Below, piece by piece: positions 17,629-26,509 of a stretch of 64,000 nucleotides of DNA; position 1 is the first letter of the stretch; every line of letters begins with the position of its first letter. Below the pieces are notes generated by a model. The model did not search any database. It saw only the letters and a program-made list of their open reading frames with translations, and was not told where the DNA came from. Both the position numbers and the translations under genes were made by a program. Source of the stretch: Actinomadura parmotrematis (lineage in GTDB: Bacteria > Actinomycetota > Actinomycetes > Streptosporangiales > Streptosporangiaceae); contig NZ_JAIBOA010000025.1 of assembly GCF_019458805.1 (NCBI RefSeq), forward strand, positions 1 through 64,000, written 5' to 3'.

Positions 17629-17853
17629 TCAGTCGCCGTCGGGGCGGGCGGGGGTGGTGCCGGGGTCGAGTTCGACGCCGGCGATGGGGTTGCCGCTGCG
17701 GGTGCCGTCGCTGGGCTCGGCGTTGTCGTAGCCCTCGGCGGCGCTGCCCATGCCCGGGATGACGCGCTCGTGCGGCAGGTCCTCGTGGCCGGACTGCGCG
17801 CCGGGGCCGCGGTCGGCGGGCTCGTCGCCGGTGGGCTTCAGGTCGTCCTTCAT
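17629..17853 (-). CDS. Small acidic hypothetical protein
   Basis: This 74-residue, highly polar protein (Asp/Glu/Gly/Pro rich, no membrane segment) opens MKDDLKPTGDEP and contains HERVIPGMGSAAEGYDNAEPSD. A GGAGGAAG ribosome-binding site precedes the ATG. It is likely intrinsically disordered. I do not recognise a family. It lies between the P450 and the glycosyltransferase gene in the same orientation. Confidence 0.6.
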   Translation of the reverse strand: MKDDLKPTGDEPADRGPGAQSGHEDLPHERVIPGMGSAAEGYDNAEPSDGTRSGNPIAGVELDPGTTPARPDGD

Positions 17854-17905
17854 GCTTCCTCCCGTGTCGGTGCTCTCGCCCGCCCCTGCCCGGCGCGGCC
17901 GGTCC

Positions 17906-20035
17906 CTAACGTCGCGGGGCGGGCGCGGCGGCGTCCGGCTCGACCAGGGCGCCGAGGCCGCCGGTGCGCTGGAGCTTGTGCCAGCGCAGCCGCATGCCGC
18001 CCACCGCGGTGATCATCGACTGGATGAGCACCGCGTACATGAGCTGCCGGTAGACGAACTGCTGCACCGGCAGGGCCCACAGGGCGCGGAGCGGCTCGCG
18101 GTCGAGGCGGAAGGCGTAGGCGGCGCCCGCGAGCTGCACGCCGAGGACGCCGAGCCAGACGCCCGCCGTCGTCACCGGGTCCAGGAACAGCAGGCCGTAG
18201 AGGAGCAGCACGTCCACCAGCGGCGCGAGCAGCGGCAGCAGCACCTGGAACAGCGCCAGGTGGGCGAGGCCGAGGCGGCCGAAACGCCCGGACGGGCCGC
18301 GCTCGACGACGGCGCGCCGGTGCTTCCACATCGACTGCATCGTCCCGTACGACCAGCGGTAGCGCTGCCGCCAGAGCTGCCCGAGGGTCGCGGGCGCCTC
18401 GGTCCAGGCGACCGCGTCGGGGCGGCAGACGACCCACCAGCCCGCGCGGACGAGCGCCATGGTGAGGTCGGTGTCCTCGGCGAGGGTGTCGTCGCTGACG
18501 CCGCCGACCTCGTGCAGGGCGCTCCGCCGGAACGCGCCGACGGCGCCCGGGACCGTCGGCATGCAGCGGGCCAGGTCGTAGACGCGCCGGTCGATGCTGA
18601 ACCCGATGACGTACTCGATGTGCTGGAAGCGCGCCACGAGCCCCCTGCGGTTGGCGACCTTGGCGTTGCCGGCGACCGCCCCGACGTCGGGGTCGGCGAA
18701 CGGCTGGACGAGGTCGCCGACGGTGTCGGGGGTGAAGACGGTGTCGCCGTCCATCATGACGACCAGCTCGGTGCGGGCGGCGGCGATGCCGGCGTTCAGC
18801 GCCGACGGCTTGCCGCCGTTCGACCTGCGGAGGACGCGGACCCCGGGCAGCCCGAGGCCCTCGGCGATGTCGGCGGTGCCGTCGGTGGACCCGTCGTCCA
18901 CCACGATGATCTCGATGGGGTGGCGGCTGCGCTTCAGCGACCGGACGGTGTCGGCGATGCAGGCGCTCTCGTTGTAGGCGGGCACGATGACGGTCGCGGG
19001 CCCGGTGACCGGCGGCCCCCAAGAATGGCCGCGCCGGGACCGGACGTGGCGGCGCGCGACGGCGAGCATCAGCAGCAGCCGGGCGACCATGAGCGCGCCG
19101 ACGACCAGGAGCAGCAGGGCGAGGCCGTCGGTGACGCCGGCCGCGACCGACACGGTGGTGAGCAGCAGCCCGCCGCGCCGCCGCTCGTCCGGCGCGGCCG
19201 CCGGGTTCACCGTCGGCTGCCGCATGGCCCCGGCGACGGTGCTGAACCGGTAGCCGCGCGCCTGCAAGCGCGGGATGAGCCGGTCCAGCGCCTCGACGGT
19301 CTGGGCGCGGTCACCGCCCGCGTCGTGGAACAGCAGCACCTGGCCCCGGCCGTCGCGCGGGGTGGCGTTCGCGACGATGCGGTCGACGCCGGGCCGCCGC
19401 CAGTCCTCGGAGTCGAGGGTGGTGAGCACCGTCGTGTAGCCGCCGGCGCCGAGGTCGCCGAGGACCCGCCACTCGCCGTCGTCGATGCCGGCGGTGGTGG
19501 AGGAGTAGGGCGGGCGGACGAGCGAGCTCGTCACGCCGAGGGCTCCCGCGACCGCGAGCTGGCTCTGCGACAGTTCGGCCCGCACCCGCCAGTCCGGCAC
19601 GGCGGACAGGTCGGCGTGGGTGAAGGTGTGCAGGCCGATCTCGCCGCCCGCGGCGCGGATCTGCCGGGCGACGCCGGGGTGGCGGGCCACCGCGGACCCG
19701 ACGACGAAGAACGTGGCGGGCACCCGGTGGCGGCGCAGCACCTCCAGGATCCGCGGCGTCCAGCGCGGATCGGGGCCGTCGTCGAACGTCAGCACGAGCG
19801 TGCGGTCGGGCACGCGGTACAGCTTCGGCGGGCCGTGCGCGGTGTCGACGATCGGGCCGCCGCCCGCGACGCCGGCGGGCACCGCGCGGTTGCCGCCGGG
19901 CGCCCCGGCCTTGCCGTCCGCGCCGAACCCGGCGGTCACGATCCCGTTGACCGCCAGCACGCAGCCGAACGCCAGCGCGACCAGCGCCATGATCACCCAG
20001 CGGACGCCGGGGGCGCCCGGACGCCGCCGCGCCAT
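17906..20035 (-). CDS. Bifunctional polysaccharide deacetylase/GT2 glycosyltransferase
   Basis: This protein of about 709 residues starts at the ATG at 20035, which shares a base with the upstream stop (TGATG). After one N-terminal membrane helix comes a NodB deacetylase domain: LTFDDGPDP, HTFTH and VRPPYSS. A transmembrane stretch then leads to a family 2 glycosyltransferase: VPAYNES, VVDDGSTDGT, MMDGDTVF (DxD), AEDTDLT and the QRYRW processivity motif, ending in several membrane helices. This is the architecture of PgaB/PgaC-like activities in one chain, so it probably makes and N-deacetylates a beta-linked amino-sugar polymer at the cell surface. Confidence 0.9.
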   Translation of the reverse strand: MARRRPGAPGVRWVIMALVALAFGCVLAVNGIVTAGFGADGKAGAPGGNRAVPAGVAGGGPIVDTAHGPPKLYRVPDRTLVLTFDDGPDPRWTPRILEVLRRHRVPATFFVVGSAVARHPGVARQIRAAGGEIGLHTFTHADLSAVPDWRVRAELSQSQLAVAGALGVTSSLVRPPYSSTTAGIDDGEWRVLGDLGAGGYTTVLTTLDSEDWRRPGVDRIVANATPRDGRGQVLLFHDAGGDRAQTVEALDRLIPRLQARGYRFSTVAGAMRQPTVNPAAAPDERRRGGLLLTTVSVAAGVTDGLALLLLVVGALMVARLLLMLAVARRHVRSRRGHSWGPPVTGPATVIVPAYNESACIADTVRSLKRSRHPIEIIVVDDGSTDGTADIAEGLGLPGVRVLRRSNGGKPSALNAGIAAARTELVVMMDGDTVFTPDTVGDLVQPFADPDVGAVAGNAKVANRRGLVARFQHIEYVIGFSIDRRVYDLARCMPTVPGAVGAFRRSALHEVGGVSDDTLAEDTDLTMALVRAGWWVVCRPDAVAWTEAPATLGQLWRQRYRWSYGTMQSMWKHRRAVVERGPSGRFGRLGLAHLALFQVLLPLLAPLVDVLLLYGLLFLDPVTTAGVWLGVLGVQLAGAAYAFRLDREPLRALWALPVQQFVYRQLMYAVLIQSMITAVGGMRLRWHKLQRTGGLGALVEPDAAAPAPRR

Positions 20036-20679
20036 CAGCCGGCCGTTCCGGCGGCCGGTGCGGCCGGCGTCGCTGTCCCGCTGGCGGCGGGCGACGGGGC
20101 GGGCGTCGCGGTGCCCTGCCCGCCGCGCCCGTAGCGGCGGCGGACGGTCGGGGACGCCGAGGGCGACGCGGACGGCGCGGCGGGCGGCGGCGGGGTCGCC
20201 GCCGGGGGCGGCTTCGGCGCGGCCGAGGACGACGGCGCCGCGCGCCGCGCCGCCGGGGCGGCGGACGCGGTGGACGGCGCGGGCGCCCGCCCGGCCGGGG
20301 CGGGCGGCACGGCCCCGGCCGGCCGCGCGGGCGGCGGCGCGGCGGGACGCGACGGCGCGACCCGGTGGCCCTTCGGCCCCGCCTCGCCGACGGCGGCCTT
20401 CTCGGGGACGCCCGGCAGGGGCAGCAGCACGCGCGGCGAGACCGGCCCGCCCGCCAGGCTGACGCCGAGCATGGCGGCGTAGCCGCAGCACGCCAGGCCG
20501 AGGACCGCGCCCGCGAGGCGCAGGCGGCGCCGGCGCCGCCCGGTCGCGTCCACGAAGACCGGCGCCGGATCCGCCGTCGACGAGTCCAGCACCTCTGGCG
20601 AGTGGGTCACCGCACCGTCCCCCGTATTCCTGGAAATGCCATCGATCGGCGAAGTTAGCAATGAAGGGGGACGTTTCAC
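20035..20679 (-). CDS. Membrane-anchored Pro/Ala-rich protein
   Basis: This protein has up to 214 residues, with one transmembrane helix (LAGAVLGLACCGYAAMLGVS) after a basic RRRRRLR stop-transfer, then about 130 residues of low-complexity Pro/Ala/Ser ending in a Thr/Ala/Pro tail. It is translationally coupled to the deacetylase/glycosyltransferase, suggesting an accessory or cell-wall-spanning role in the same polysaccharide system. The start may be the GTG at 20610 rather than 20679. No family is recognised. Confidence 0.65.
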   Translation of the reverse strand: MKRPPSLLTSPIDGISRNTGDGAVTHSPEVLDSSTADPAPVFVDATGRRRRRLRLAGAVLGLACCGYAAMLGVSLAGGPVSPRVLLPLPGVPEKAAVGEAGPKGHRVAPSRPAAPPPARPAGAVPPAPAGRAPAPSTASAAPAARRAAPSSSAAPKPPPAATPPPPAAPSASPSASPTVRRRYGRGGQGTATPAPSPAASGTATPAAPAAGTAG

Positions 20680-20759
20680 AGGCGAAGGAGAAATTTACAG
20701 CGACCTTTCAGGAAGAGTCGCCCGGACATCATTGACCAGCGCCGTCGAATCGAAAGACC

Positions 20760-20782
20760 GGCCGGTATAAACGCAGGCCACG
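20760..20782. other. Shared 23-nt element, copy 2
   Basis: The sequence reads GGCCGGTA, then TAAAC, then GCAGGCCACG, matching copy 1 at 6960-6982. It lies about 80-150 bases upstream of the polysaccharide-synthesis genes (which run away on the minus strand) and 400 bases from the + strand oxygenase gene. The same downstream trinucleotide context (a GACCAYCG stretch about 40-55 bases further on) can be seen at both loci. Confidence 0.5.
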
Positions 20783-20952
20783 ACCGCACGCGCAACCTTT
20801 CCCGCTGATCATTTTCGAGGATCGACCATCGCGGCCTTCATTCGCTTTTCCGAATTTTCCGGCAAGCCGCTCAATGGCCCCAAAAGGGGCGGACAGCTCG
20901 GCCCGGCCGCCCCTCAGCCCCTGTCCGGCAAGGGATCGCGCCCTCATCGCCC

Positions 20953-20985
20953 CCCGATCGTGATGTGGCCCACATCACGATCGGG
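20953..20985. promoter_or_regulatory. 33-bp perfect dyad, probable operator
   Basis: A 16-bp arm CCCGATCGTGATGTGG (20953-20968) and its exact complement (20970-20985) are separated by one base. With a one-base centre it cannot form a normal terminator loop without losing several pairs, and no U-run follows, so a dimer binding site is more likely. The core GTGATGTG/CACATCAC resembles CRP/FNR-like half-sites. It lies 200 bases upstream of the oxygenase gene at 21184. Confidence 0.6.
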
Positions 20986-21183
20986 CGGCCCGGCGGCGCG
21001 CGTCCCGGTCCCGCTCTCGAACTCCCTGGTCATCACCATCGGGCTAGATATTTCCGCCGGTTCGAGCGGTCTCCTGTAGCACCCGCTTGACAAGGTCGGG
21101 CGTGTTAAGAATCTTCTGAGCGCCGCGGTGCGGACGGCGTCCGGACCGTCCCCGGCGGCCGGATCGCGTGGAGAGGACCTCCC

Positions 21184-22053
21184 ATGAGCACGTCGGAGAG
21201 CAGGACGGTCGAGCAGGTGGTCGACACCGCCCGCCACCCCCTTTCCGAGCCCGGCGGCCCTGCCTGGAACGACCTGGTCGCGCGGGTCCGCGGCGAGCTG
21301 GACGCGAGCGGCTGCTCGGTGCTCGCCGACTTCGTCCGGCCGGAGCTGCGCGAGGTGCTGCGCCGCGAGGGCGCGTCCGTCGAGCCGTCGGCGCACTTCG
21401 ACGTGGAGACGGTGAACGCCTACAACACCGACGTGACGGCGCCGCTGCCCGCCGGGCACCCCGGCCGCATCACCTACGAGCGCGGCAACGCGTTCGTGCC
21501 CCGCGACCGGCTGCCCGCCGGCCTGATCGTCCAGCGGCTCTACGCCGACCCGCTGTTCCAGCGGTTCGTCGCCGCCTGCTTCGGGCTGCCGCGCGTGCAC
21601 GAGCTCGCCGACCCGCTGGCCGGGCTCTGCCTGAACGTCGTCGCGCCCGGCATGGAGCACCCCTGGCACTTCGACACCAACGAGTTCACGGTGAGCATGC
21701 TGACGCAGCTCCCCGACGACGGCGGCGTCTTCGAGTACTGCCCGCAGATCCGCTCGGCGGAGTCGGAGAACTTCGACGACGTGCGCGCCGTCCTGGAGGG
21801 CCGCGGCGAGCACCTCGTCCGGCGGCTCACCCTGCGCCCCGGCGACCTCCAGCTGTTCAAGGGCCGCTACGCGCTGCACCGCGTCAGCGCCGTGCGCGGC
21901 GCGACCGCCCGGCACACCGCGATCTTCGCCTACAGCGAGCGGCCCGGCGTGGTCGGCAGCGTGCCGCGCACCCGCCAGCTGTTCGGCCGGGTGCTGCCCG
22001 AGCACCTGGCCGCCGCGGGCAACGCCGTGCGCGGCGACCTGCTCCTCGACTGA
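21184..22053 (+). CDS. 2OG-Fe(II) dioxygenase (ArpA/BesD-HalD-like fold)
   Basis: This 289-residue protein has the non-haem iron triad H162-x-D164 (in HPWHFDTNEF) and H232 (FKGRYALHRV), with R243 suited to bind 2-oxoglutarate. The pattern GDLQLFKGRYALHRV followed by AYSERPG matches the ArpA/HalD group, whose halogenase members replace the Asp by Gly. Here Asp is retained, so hydroxylation rather than chlorination is predicted. GGAGAGGAC precedes the ATG. It is first in a likely operon with a methyltransferase and a carnitine-type acyltransferase. The substrate may be an amino acid, by family analogy. Confidence 0.82.
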   Translation: MSTSESRTVEQVVDTARHPLSEPGGPAWNDLVARVRGELDASGCSVLADFVRPELREVLRREGASVEPSAHFDVETVNAYNTDVTAPLPAGHPGRITYERGNAFVPRDRLPAGLIVQRLYADPLFQRFVAACFGLPRVHELADPLAGLCLNVVAPGMEHPWHFDTNEFTVSMLTQLPDDGGVFEYCPQIRSAESENFDDVRAVLEGRGEHLVRRLTLRPGDLQLFKGRYALHRVSAVRGATARHTAIFAYSERPGVVGSVPRTRQLFGRVLPEHLAAAGNAVRGDLLLD

Positions 22054-22160
22054 CCGCCCGGCCCGCCCGGCCCGACCGAACGCCCACCCCCATGGTTCCC
22101 GGACCGCCGACGTTCCTGGACCGGCTCCCCCGCCCGGACGCCCGCGAGAGGAACCCGCCC

Positions 22161-23057
22161 GTGCCCTCGAAGACCCCCGGAAAGATCAGCCTCGACCACA
22201 TCTACACGCAGCCCGACCCGCGCCCCTACTTCAGCACCCTGCGCGAGCTGGACTACCGCATCCCCCAGCTCGCCAAGCCGTACTTCACCCGGCTGATCCA
22301 GGAGCACCGCGACGCGACCCGCTCCGCCACCACCACCGTCCTGGACGTCGGCTGCTCCTACGGCATCAACGCGGCGCTGCTGAAATGCGACGCCACCATG
22401 GACGACCTGTACGAGCGCTACAGCGGGCCGGTCGCCGACGCGCAGAGCCGCGCCGAACTGCTCGCGGGCGACCGCGAACGCGTCCGCGCGGACGGGCGGC
22501 TGCGCGGTGTCCGCTTCATCGGGCTGGACAGCTCCTTCCAGGCGCTCTCCTATGGGCTCATGGCCGGTTACCTGGACGCGGGCGTGCACGCCGACCTGGA
22601 GCGCCGCGACCCGACCGAGCGCGAGCGCGCGCTGCTCGCCGAGGCCGACCTCGTCGTGTCCACCGGCTGCCTCGGCTACGTGACCGAGCGGACGGTGCAG
22701 CGCGTCGTGGACGCCCACGGCGGCGGCGCGGACCGGCCCTGGATGGCGCACTTCGTGCTGCGCATGTTCCCCTTCGACCCCGTCGCGGACGTCCTCGCCG
22801 CCGCCGGCTACGAGACCGTCCTGCTGGAGCGGGTCTTCCGGCAGCGGATGTTCGCCGGCGCCGAGGAGCAGGCGCAGGTGATCGAGACGCTGTCGGGCCT
22901 CGGCGTCGACCCGCGCGGCCTGGAGACCGACGGGTGGCTCTATGCCCGCCTCTACGTCTCGCGGCCGGGCGGCGCCGGGAAGCGTACGATCCTGGACCTC
23001 GCGGCGAACGCCCTCTCCCCCTCACCTTCACCCATCCGGAACGAGGACCGACCATGA
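22161..23057 (+). CDS. Class I SAM-dependent methyltransferase
   Basis: This protein of about 298 residues has the SAM-binding loop TTVLDVGCSYGINAALL, an acidic segment FIGLDSSFQALSYGL in place of the usual strand-2 acidic end, and STGCLGYVTERTVQRVV. I chose the GTG at 22161 (GAGAGGA eight bases before); the in-frame ATG at 22092 has no Shine-Dalgarno sequence. Its stop overlaps the acyltransferase start (ATGA, 23054-23057). Not EgtD-like by eye; the acceptor is unknown. Coupling to the neighbours implies methylation of a shared intermediate. Confidence 0.82.
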   Translation: MPSKTPGKISLDHIYTQPDPRPYFSTLRELDYRIPQLAKPYFTRLIQEHRDATRSATTTVLDVGCSYGINAALLKCDATMDDLYERYSGPVADAQSRAELLAGDRERVRADGRLRGVRFIGLDSSFQALSYGLMAGYLDAGVHADLERRDPTERERALLAEADLVVSTGCLGYVTERTVQRVVDAHGGGADRPWMAHFVLRMFPFDPVADVLAAAGYETVLLERVFRQRMFAGAEEQAQVIETLSGLGVDPRGLETDGWLYARLYVSRPGGAGKRTILDLAANALSPSPSPIRNEDRP

Positions 23058-24835
23058 CCGACCCCGACGCGCCCGCCCCGACCTTCGGGAACGAGGGGCT
23101 GCTGCCCCGCGTGCCGCTGCCGGCGCTGGAGGACACCTGCGACCGGTTCCTCGCCTGGTGCGCGCCGCTGCTGACTCCCGAGGAGCTCGCCGCGACCGAG
23201 GCGGAGGTGAGCGCGTTCCGCGCGCCCGGCGGCCCCGGCCCGAAGCTGCACGCCGAGCTCGCCGCCTACGACGCCGCCGAGGGCGTGCACAGCTGGCTGG
23301 ACACCTTCTGGCCCTACCGCTACCTCGGCCGCCGCGACCGCATCGCGCTGAACGCCAACTTCTTCTTCCTGTTCCAGGACGAGGGCCTCGGCCAGATCGA
23401 GCGGGCCGCGTCGCTCGTCGTGCGCGCCGTCGACTACAAGCTGCGCCTGGACGGCGAGCGGATCCCGCCGGTGGTGCTGCGCGGGCAGCCGCTCACGATG
23501 GAGCAGAACAAGTACCTGTTCTCGGCGACGCGCATTCCCGGCGCCGTCCAGGACACCGTCCGCGTCCCCTACACCGACGCCTGGCCGGGCCCGTCCACCG
23601 CGCGCCACATCATCGTGTTCTGGAAGGGCGCGCCCTACCGCGTCGAGGTGCTGGACGAGGCGCAGCGCCCTTACGGCGCGCGCGCGATCGCGACCGCGCT
23701 GGACGCCGTCGTCAAGAACGGGCCCGCCGAGCCCGACACCTCCGTCGGGCACCTGACGACCAAGGCCCGCGCCGAGTGGGCGGCGTCCCGCGCGACGCTG
23801 CGCGCCCTCGATCCGGCCAACGCCGCGGCGCTGGAGGAGATCGAGACGGCGCTGTTCTGCGTCTGCCTGGAGGACGCGGCGCCCGCCGGCGACCTGGACG
23901 CCGCCGACCGGCTGCTGCACGGCGACAGCGCGAACCGCTGGTTCGACAAGGCCGTCTCGCTGATCGTGTTCGCCGACGGGCAGGCCGGCATCAACGTCGA
24001 GCACTGCGGCCTGGACGGCACCACCATCCTCGCCTTCGTCGACGACCTGTTCGCGCAGGGCCCCCAGGGGGCCGCGGCGGGCGGCGCGGACGGGACGCCC
24101 GCCGTCGCGCCCGTGGCGTTCGTCCTGGACGGCGCGCTGCGCGTCGACGTCCGCGACGCCGGGCGCGCGTTCGCCGGCTACGCGGCGGCGACCGCGACGC
24201 GGACGGTGTCGTTCGAGGACTTCGGGACGGCCCGCGCCAAGGCCCTGAAGATCTCCCCGGACGCGTTCGTGCAGATGGCGTACCAGCTCGCGCACCAGCG
24301 GTCCAAGGGCCTGATCGGCGCCACCTACGAGTCGATCGCGACGCGCCAGTACCGGCACGGCCGCACCGAGGCGATGCGGGTCGTGACGCCCGAGGTGCTC
24401 GACTTCGTCACGGCGATGGAGTCGCCGTCGGCGGGCACGGCGGGCCGCCGCGCGGCGTTCCGCGCGGCCGCCGCCGCGCACGTCGCGCGCGCCAAGGACT
24501 GCCAGTCGGGGCGGGCGCCCGAGCAGCACCTCTGGGAGCTCCAGCTCATTGCCAGGCGGCGCGGCGACGACGACCCGGCGCTGTTCTCCTCCCCCGGCTG
24601 GCGGGTCATGCGCGACGACTACCTGAGCACCAGCTCGGCGCCGTCGGTCAACATCCGCTACTTCGGGTTCGGGTCGACGAGCGAGCAGTGCATCGGCGTC
24701 GCCTACGTGCTGCTGCCCGACCGCTTCAACCTCTACCTCAGCACGCCGCGCCCGGTCGCGGCCGCGATGGAGGACTTCGCGGCGCGGCTGCGGGAGGCGG
24801 TGACCGAGCTGCAGGACCTCCTCGCCTCCGAGTAG
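23054..24835 (+). CDS. Choline/carnitine O-acyltransferase family protein
   Basis: This 593-residue protein has the length of eukaryotic carnitine acetyltransferases. The catalytic-His motif is INVEHCGLDGTT with H317, and the C-terminal STS region reads STSSAPSVNIRYFGFGSTSEQ. The N-terminus (LPRVPLPALEDTCDRFL) is the family tunnel-domain opening. Members move acyl groups between CoA and the hydroxyl of a trimethylammonium alcohol. Bacterial copies are uncommon. Its position after an oxygenase and methyltransferase suggests acylation of a locally made hydroxylated, N-methylated compound (inference). Confidence 0.88.
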   Translation: MTDPDAPAPTFGNEGLLPRVPLPALEDTCDRFLAWCAPLLTPEELAATEAEVSAFRAPGGPGPKLHAELAAYDAAEGVHSWLDTFWPYRYLGRRDRIALNANFFFLFQDEGLGQIERAASLVVRAVDYKLRLDGERIPPVVLRGQPLTMEQNKYLFSATRIPGAVQDTVRVPYTDAWPGPSTARHIIVFWKGAPYRVEVLDEAQRPYGARAIATALDAVVKNGPAEPDTSVGHLTTKARAEWAASRATLRALDPANAAALEEIETALFCVCLEDAAPAGDLDAADRLLHGDSANRWFDKAVSLIVFADGQAGINVEHCGLDGTTILAFVDDLFAQGPQGAAAGGADGTPAVAPVAFVLDGALRVDVRDAGRAFAGYAAATATRTVSFEDFGTARAKALKISPDAFVQMAYQLAHQRSKGLIGATYESIATRQYRHGRTEAMRVVTPEVLDFVTAMESPSAGTAGRRAAFRAAAAAHVARAKDCQSGRAPEQHLWELQLIARRRGDDDPALFSSPGWRVMRDDYLSTSSAPSVNIRYFGFGSTSEQCIGVAYVLLPDRFNLYLSTPRPVAAAMEDFAARLREAVTELQDLLASE

Positions 24836-24866
24836 GCCCGAGGGGCCGCGGGCGCCGCCCGGCCCG

Positions 24867-26474
24867 TCAGCGCGTGTCGTTGCGCAGGTCCAGCCTGCGC
24901 ATGACGCGGTCGACGAGGTCGGGCGGCATGCCCGGCTCCAGGCGGGCGTCCAGGGCCTCGCGGCGGCCGGCCGCGAGCACGTCCTGCTGGATCTCGCGGA
25001 CCTGCTTCACCCGCTTCAGGGCGAGCCTGGCGTTGGCGACGGCGTCCTCGTCGGCGGCCTCGGGGTCGGCGGTGGCGAGCCGGTGCAGGAACCCGGCGCG
25101 GAGCCGCTCGTACAGGTCGTCGGGCAGGTCCCGCTCGCGCGCGATCTCCTTCAGGCGGGCGAGCTCGGCGCCCAGCACCCGCGCCCAGAGGCGCCGCTCC
25201 ATCGCGCGCTCCTCGGCGGTGTCGGCGCTCACGCCCGTCCACCGGACGACGAGCGGCAGCGTCGGCCCCTGCACGAGCAGGGTGAACAGCACGACGCCGA
25301 ACGCGGAGAACAGGATCTCCCCCCGGTAGGGGAACGCCTCCCCGGCGTCGGTGGTGAGCGGGATGGCGAGCGCCAGCGCGACCGTCGCGACCCCGCGCAT
25401 CCCCGCCCACCAGGTGACCAGGGCCTCCCGCCAGTTGCGGGGCTCGTCGAGCGCGCCGCCCCGGTGCAGGACGTTGACGACCGCGCCGACGCCGAGCAGC
25501 CAGACCAGCCGGAGCAGCACCACCACCGCGATGATGACCGCCGCGTGCGGCACCAGGTGCGTCCAGCCCTGCCCGCTGGCGGCCGGGTCGGTGGTGCGCA
25601 GGACGGTGGCGAGCTCCAGCCCGATCAGCCCGAACGCGAAGCCGCCCACGAGCAGCTCGGTGATCTCCCAGAAGGACTCGCCGACCAGCCGGTAGGAGCT
25701 GTCGTCGGTCTTCGCCGCCGCGTCGGTCAGGTAGAGGGCGCAGACGAGGACGGCGAGGACGGCCGAGCCGCTCCACTCCTCGGCGACGCCGTAGGCGGCG
25801 AACGGCACGAGCAGGCTGAGCGCGACCTTCCAGACCGCCTCCTCCAGCCGCTCCATGATGCGGCTGGTCACCCAGCCGAGGACGGCGCCGACGGCGACCG
25901 CGACGACCGCCGACAGCACGAACTCCCCGAGCGCCTCCCACGCCGAGAAAGCGCCGGTCAGCACCGCGTGCGCGCCGACGCCGTACACCACGATCGCGGT
26001 GACGTCGTTGAACAGGCCCTCGCCCTCCAGCAGCGACACGAGGCGCCGCGGCAGGCCGAGCCTGCTCGCGATCGCCGTCGCCGCGATCGGGTCGGGCGGC
26101 GCGACCATCGCGCCGAGCACGACGGCGGCGCCGATCGGCGCGGCCGGGTGCTGCCAGTGGAACACCGCGGCGACGGCGGCGATGGTGAGCAGCACGAGCA
26201 CGACGGCGCGCGCCGTGATCGCGACCCAGTCCGCGCGGAACGCCCGCCAGGACGTGCGCCGCGCCGCCGCGTACAGCAGCGGCGGCAGCACCAGCGGCAG
26301 GATCAGGTGCGGCTCGATCCGCACGTCCGGGATCGCCGGGATCAGCGCCAGCACGCACCCGAACACCGTCATCAGGACCGGCGACGACACCCCGATCCGG
26401 CGGCCGGCCGGCTCGGCGAGGACGGCGGCGAGCAGGACGACGAACACCAGCCCCAACTGATCCACGATGACCAT
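24867..26474 (-). CDS. CPA1-family Na+/H+ antiporter
   Basis: This 535-residue protein has about twelve membrane segments and the CPA1 motifs APPDPIAATAIASRLGLPRR and EGEGLFNDVTAIVVY (the acidic ND-type ion site). The C-terminal 120 residues are cytoplasmic, charged and helical. It exports Na+ or K+ in exchange for protons. It converges on the acyltransferase gene; the 31-bp gap contains a short GC-rich repeat only. A single gene, without a recognised regulator. Confidence 0.9.
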   Translation of the reverse strand: MVIVDQLGLVFVVLLAAVLAEPAGRRIGVSSPVLMTVFGCVLALIPAIPDVRIEPHLILPLVLPPLLYAAARRTSWRAFRADWVAITARAVVLVLLTIAAVAAVFHWQHPAAPIGAAVVLGAMVAPPDPIAATAIASRLGLPRRLVSLLEGEGLFNDVTAIVVYGVGAHAVLTGAFSAWEALGEFVLSAVVAVAVGAVLGWVTSRIMERLEEAVWKVALSLLVPFAAYGVAEEWSGSAVLAVLVCALYLTDAAAKTDDSSYRLVGESFWEITELLVGGFAFGLIGLELATVLRTTDPAASGQGWTHLVPHAAVIIAVVVLLRLVWLLGVGAVVNVLHRGGALDEPRNWREALVTWWAGMRGVATVALALAIPLTTDAGEAFPYRGEILFSAFGVVLFTLLVQGPTLPLVVRWTGVSADTAEERAMERRLWARVLGAELARLKEIARERDLPDDLYERLRAGFLHRLATADPEAADEDAVANARLALKRVKQVREIQQDVLAAGRREALDARLEPGMPPDLVDRVMRRLDLRNDTR

Positions 26475-26509
26475 GCTAGGTGCCGCCGATCAGCCTCTCA
26501 CCTGCGGGT

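Larger units (their letters stand above)
20680..21183. other. Intergenic region with two control elements
   Basis: This 504-bp gap separates divergent genes and has no credible coding sequence. It holds copy 2 of the 23-nt shared element (20760-20782), a long perfect dyad (20953-20985) and a possible sigma-70-like promoter for the oxygenase gene: TTGACA at 21087-21092, then 17 bases, then AATCTT. The stretch 20680-20850 is noticeably more AT-rich than its surroundings. Confidence 0.6.

Noticed and set aside
20729-20947. 72-codon minus-strand ORF
   Set aside because: It lies over the shared 23-nt element and an AT-rich non-coding stretch, has no ribosome-binding site and no family resemblance.
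22092-22160. Upstream ATG for the methyltransferase at 22161
   Set aside because: No Shine-Dalgarno sequence and a Pro-rich non-conserved extension; the GTG at 22161 has GAGAGGA at proper spacing.
23054-24835. Bacterial carnitine acyltransferase as evidence of contamination or eukaryotic transfer
   Set aside because: Base composition and codon use match the neighbours, it is translationally coupled to a bacterial methyltransferase, and actinobacterial homologues of the family exist.
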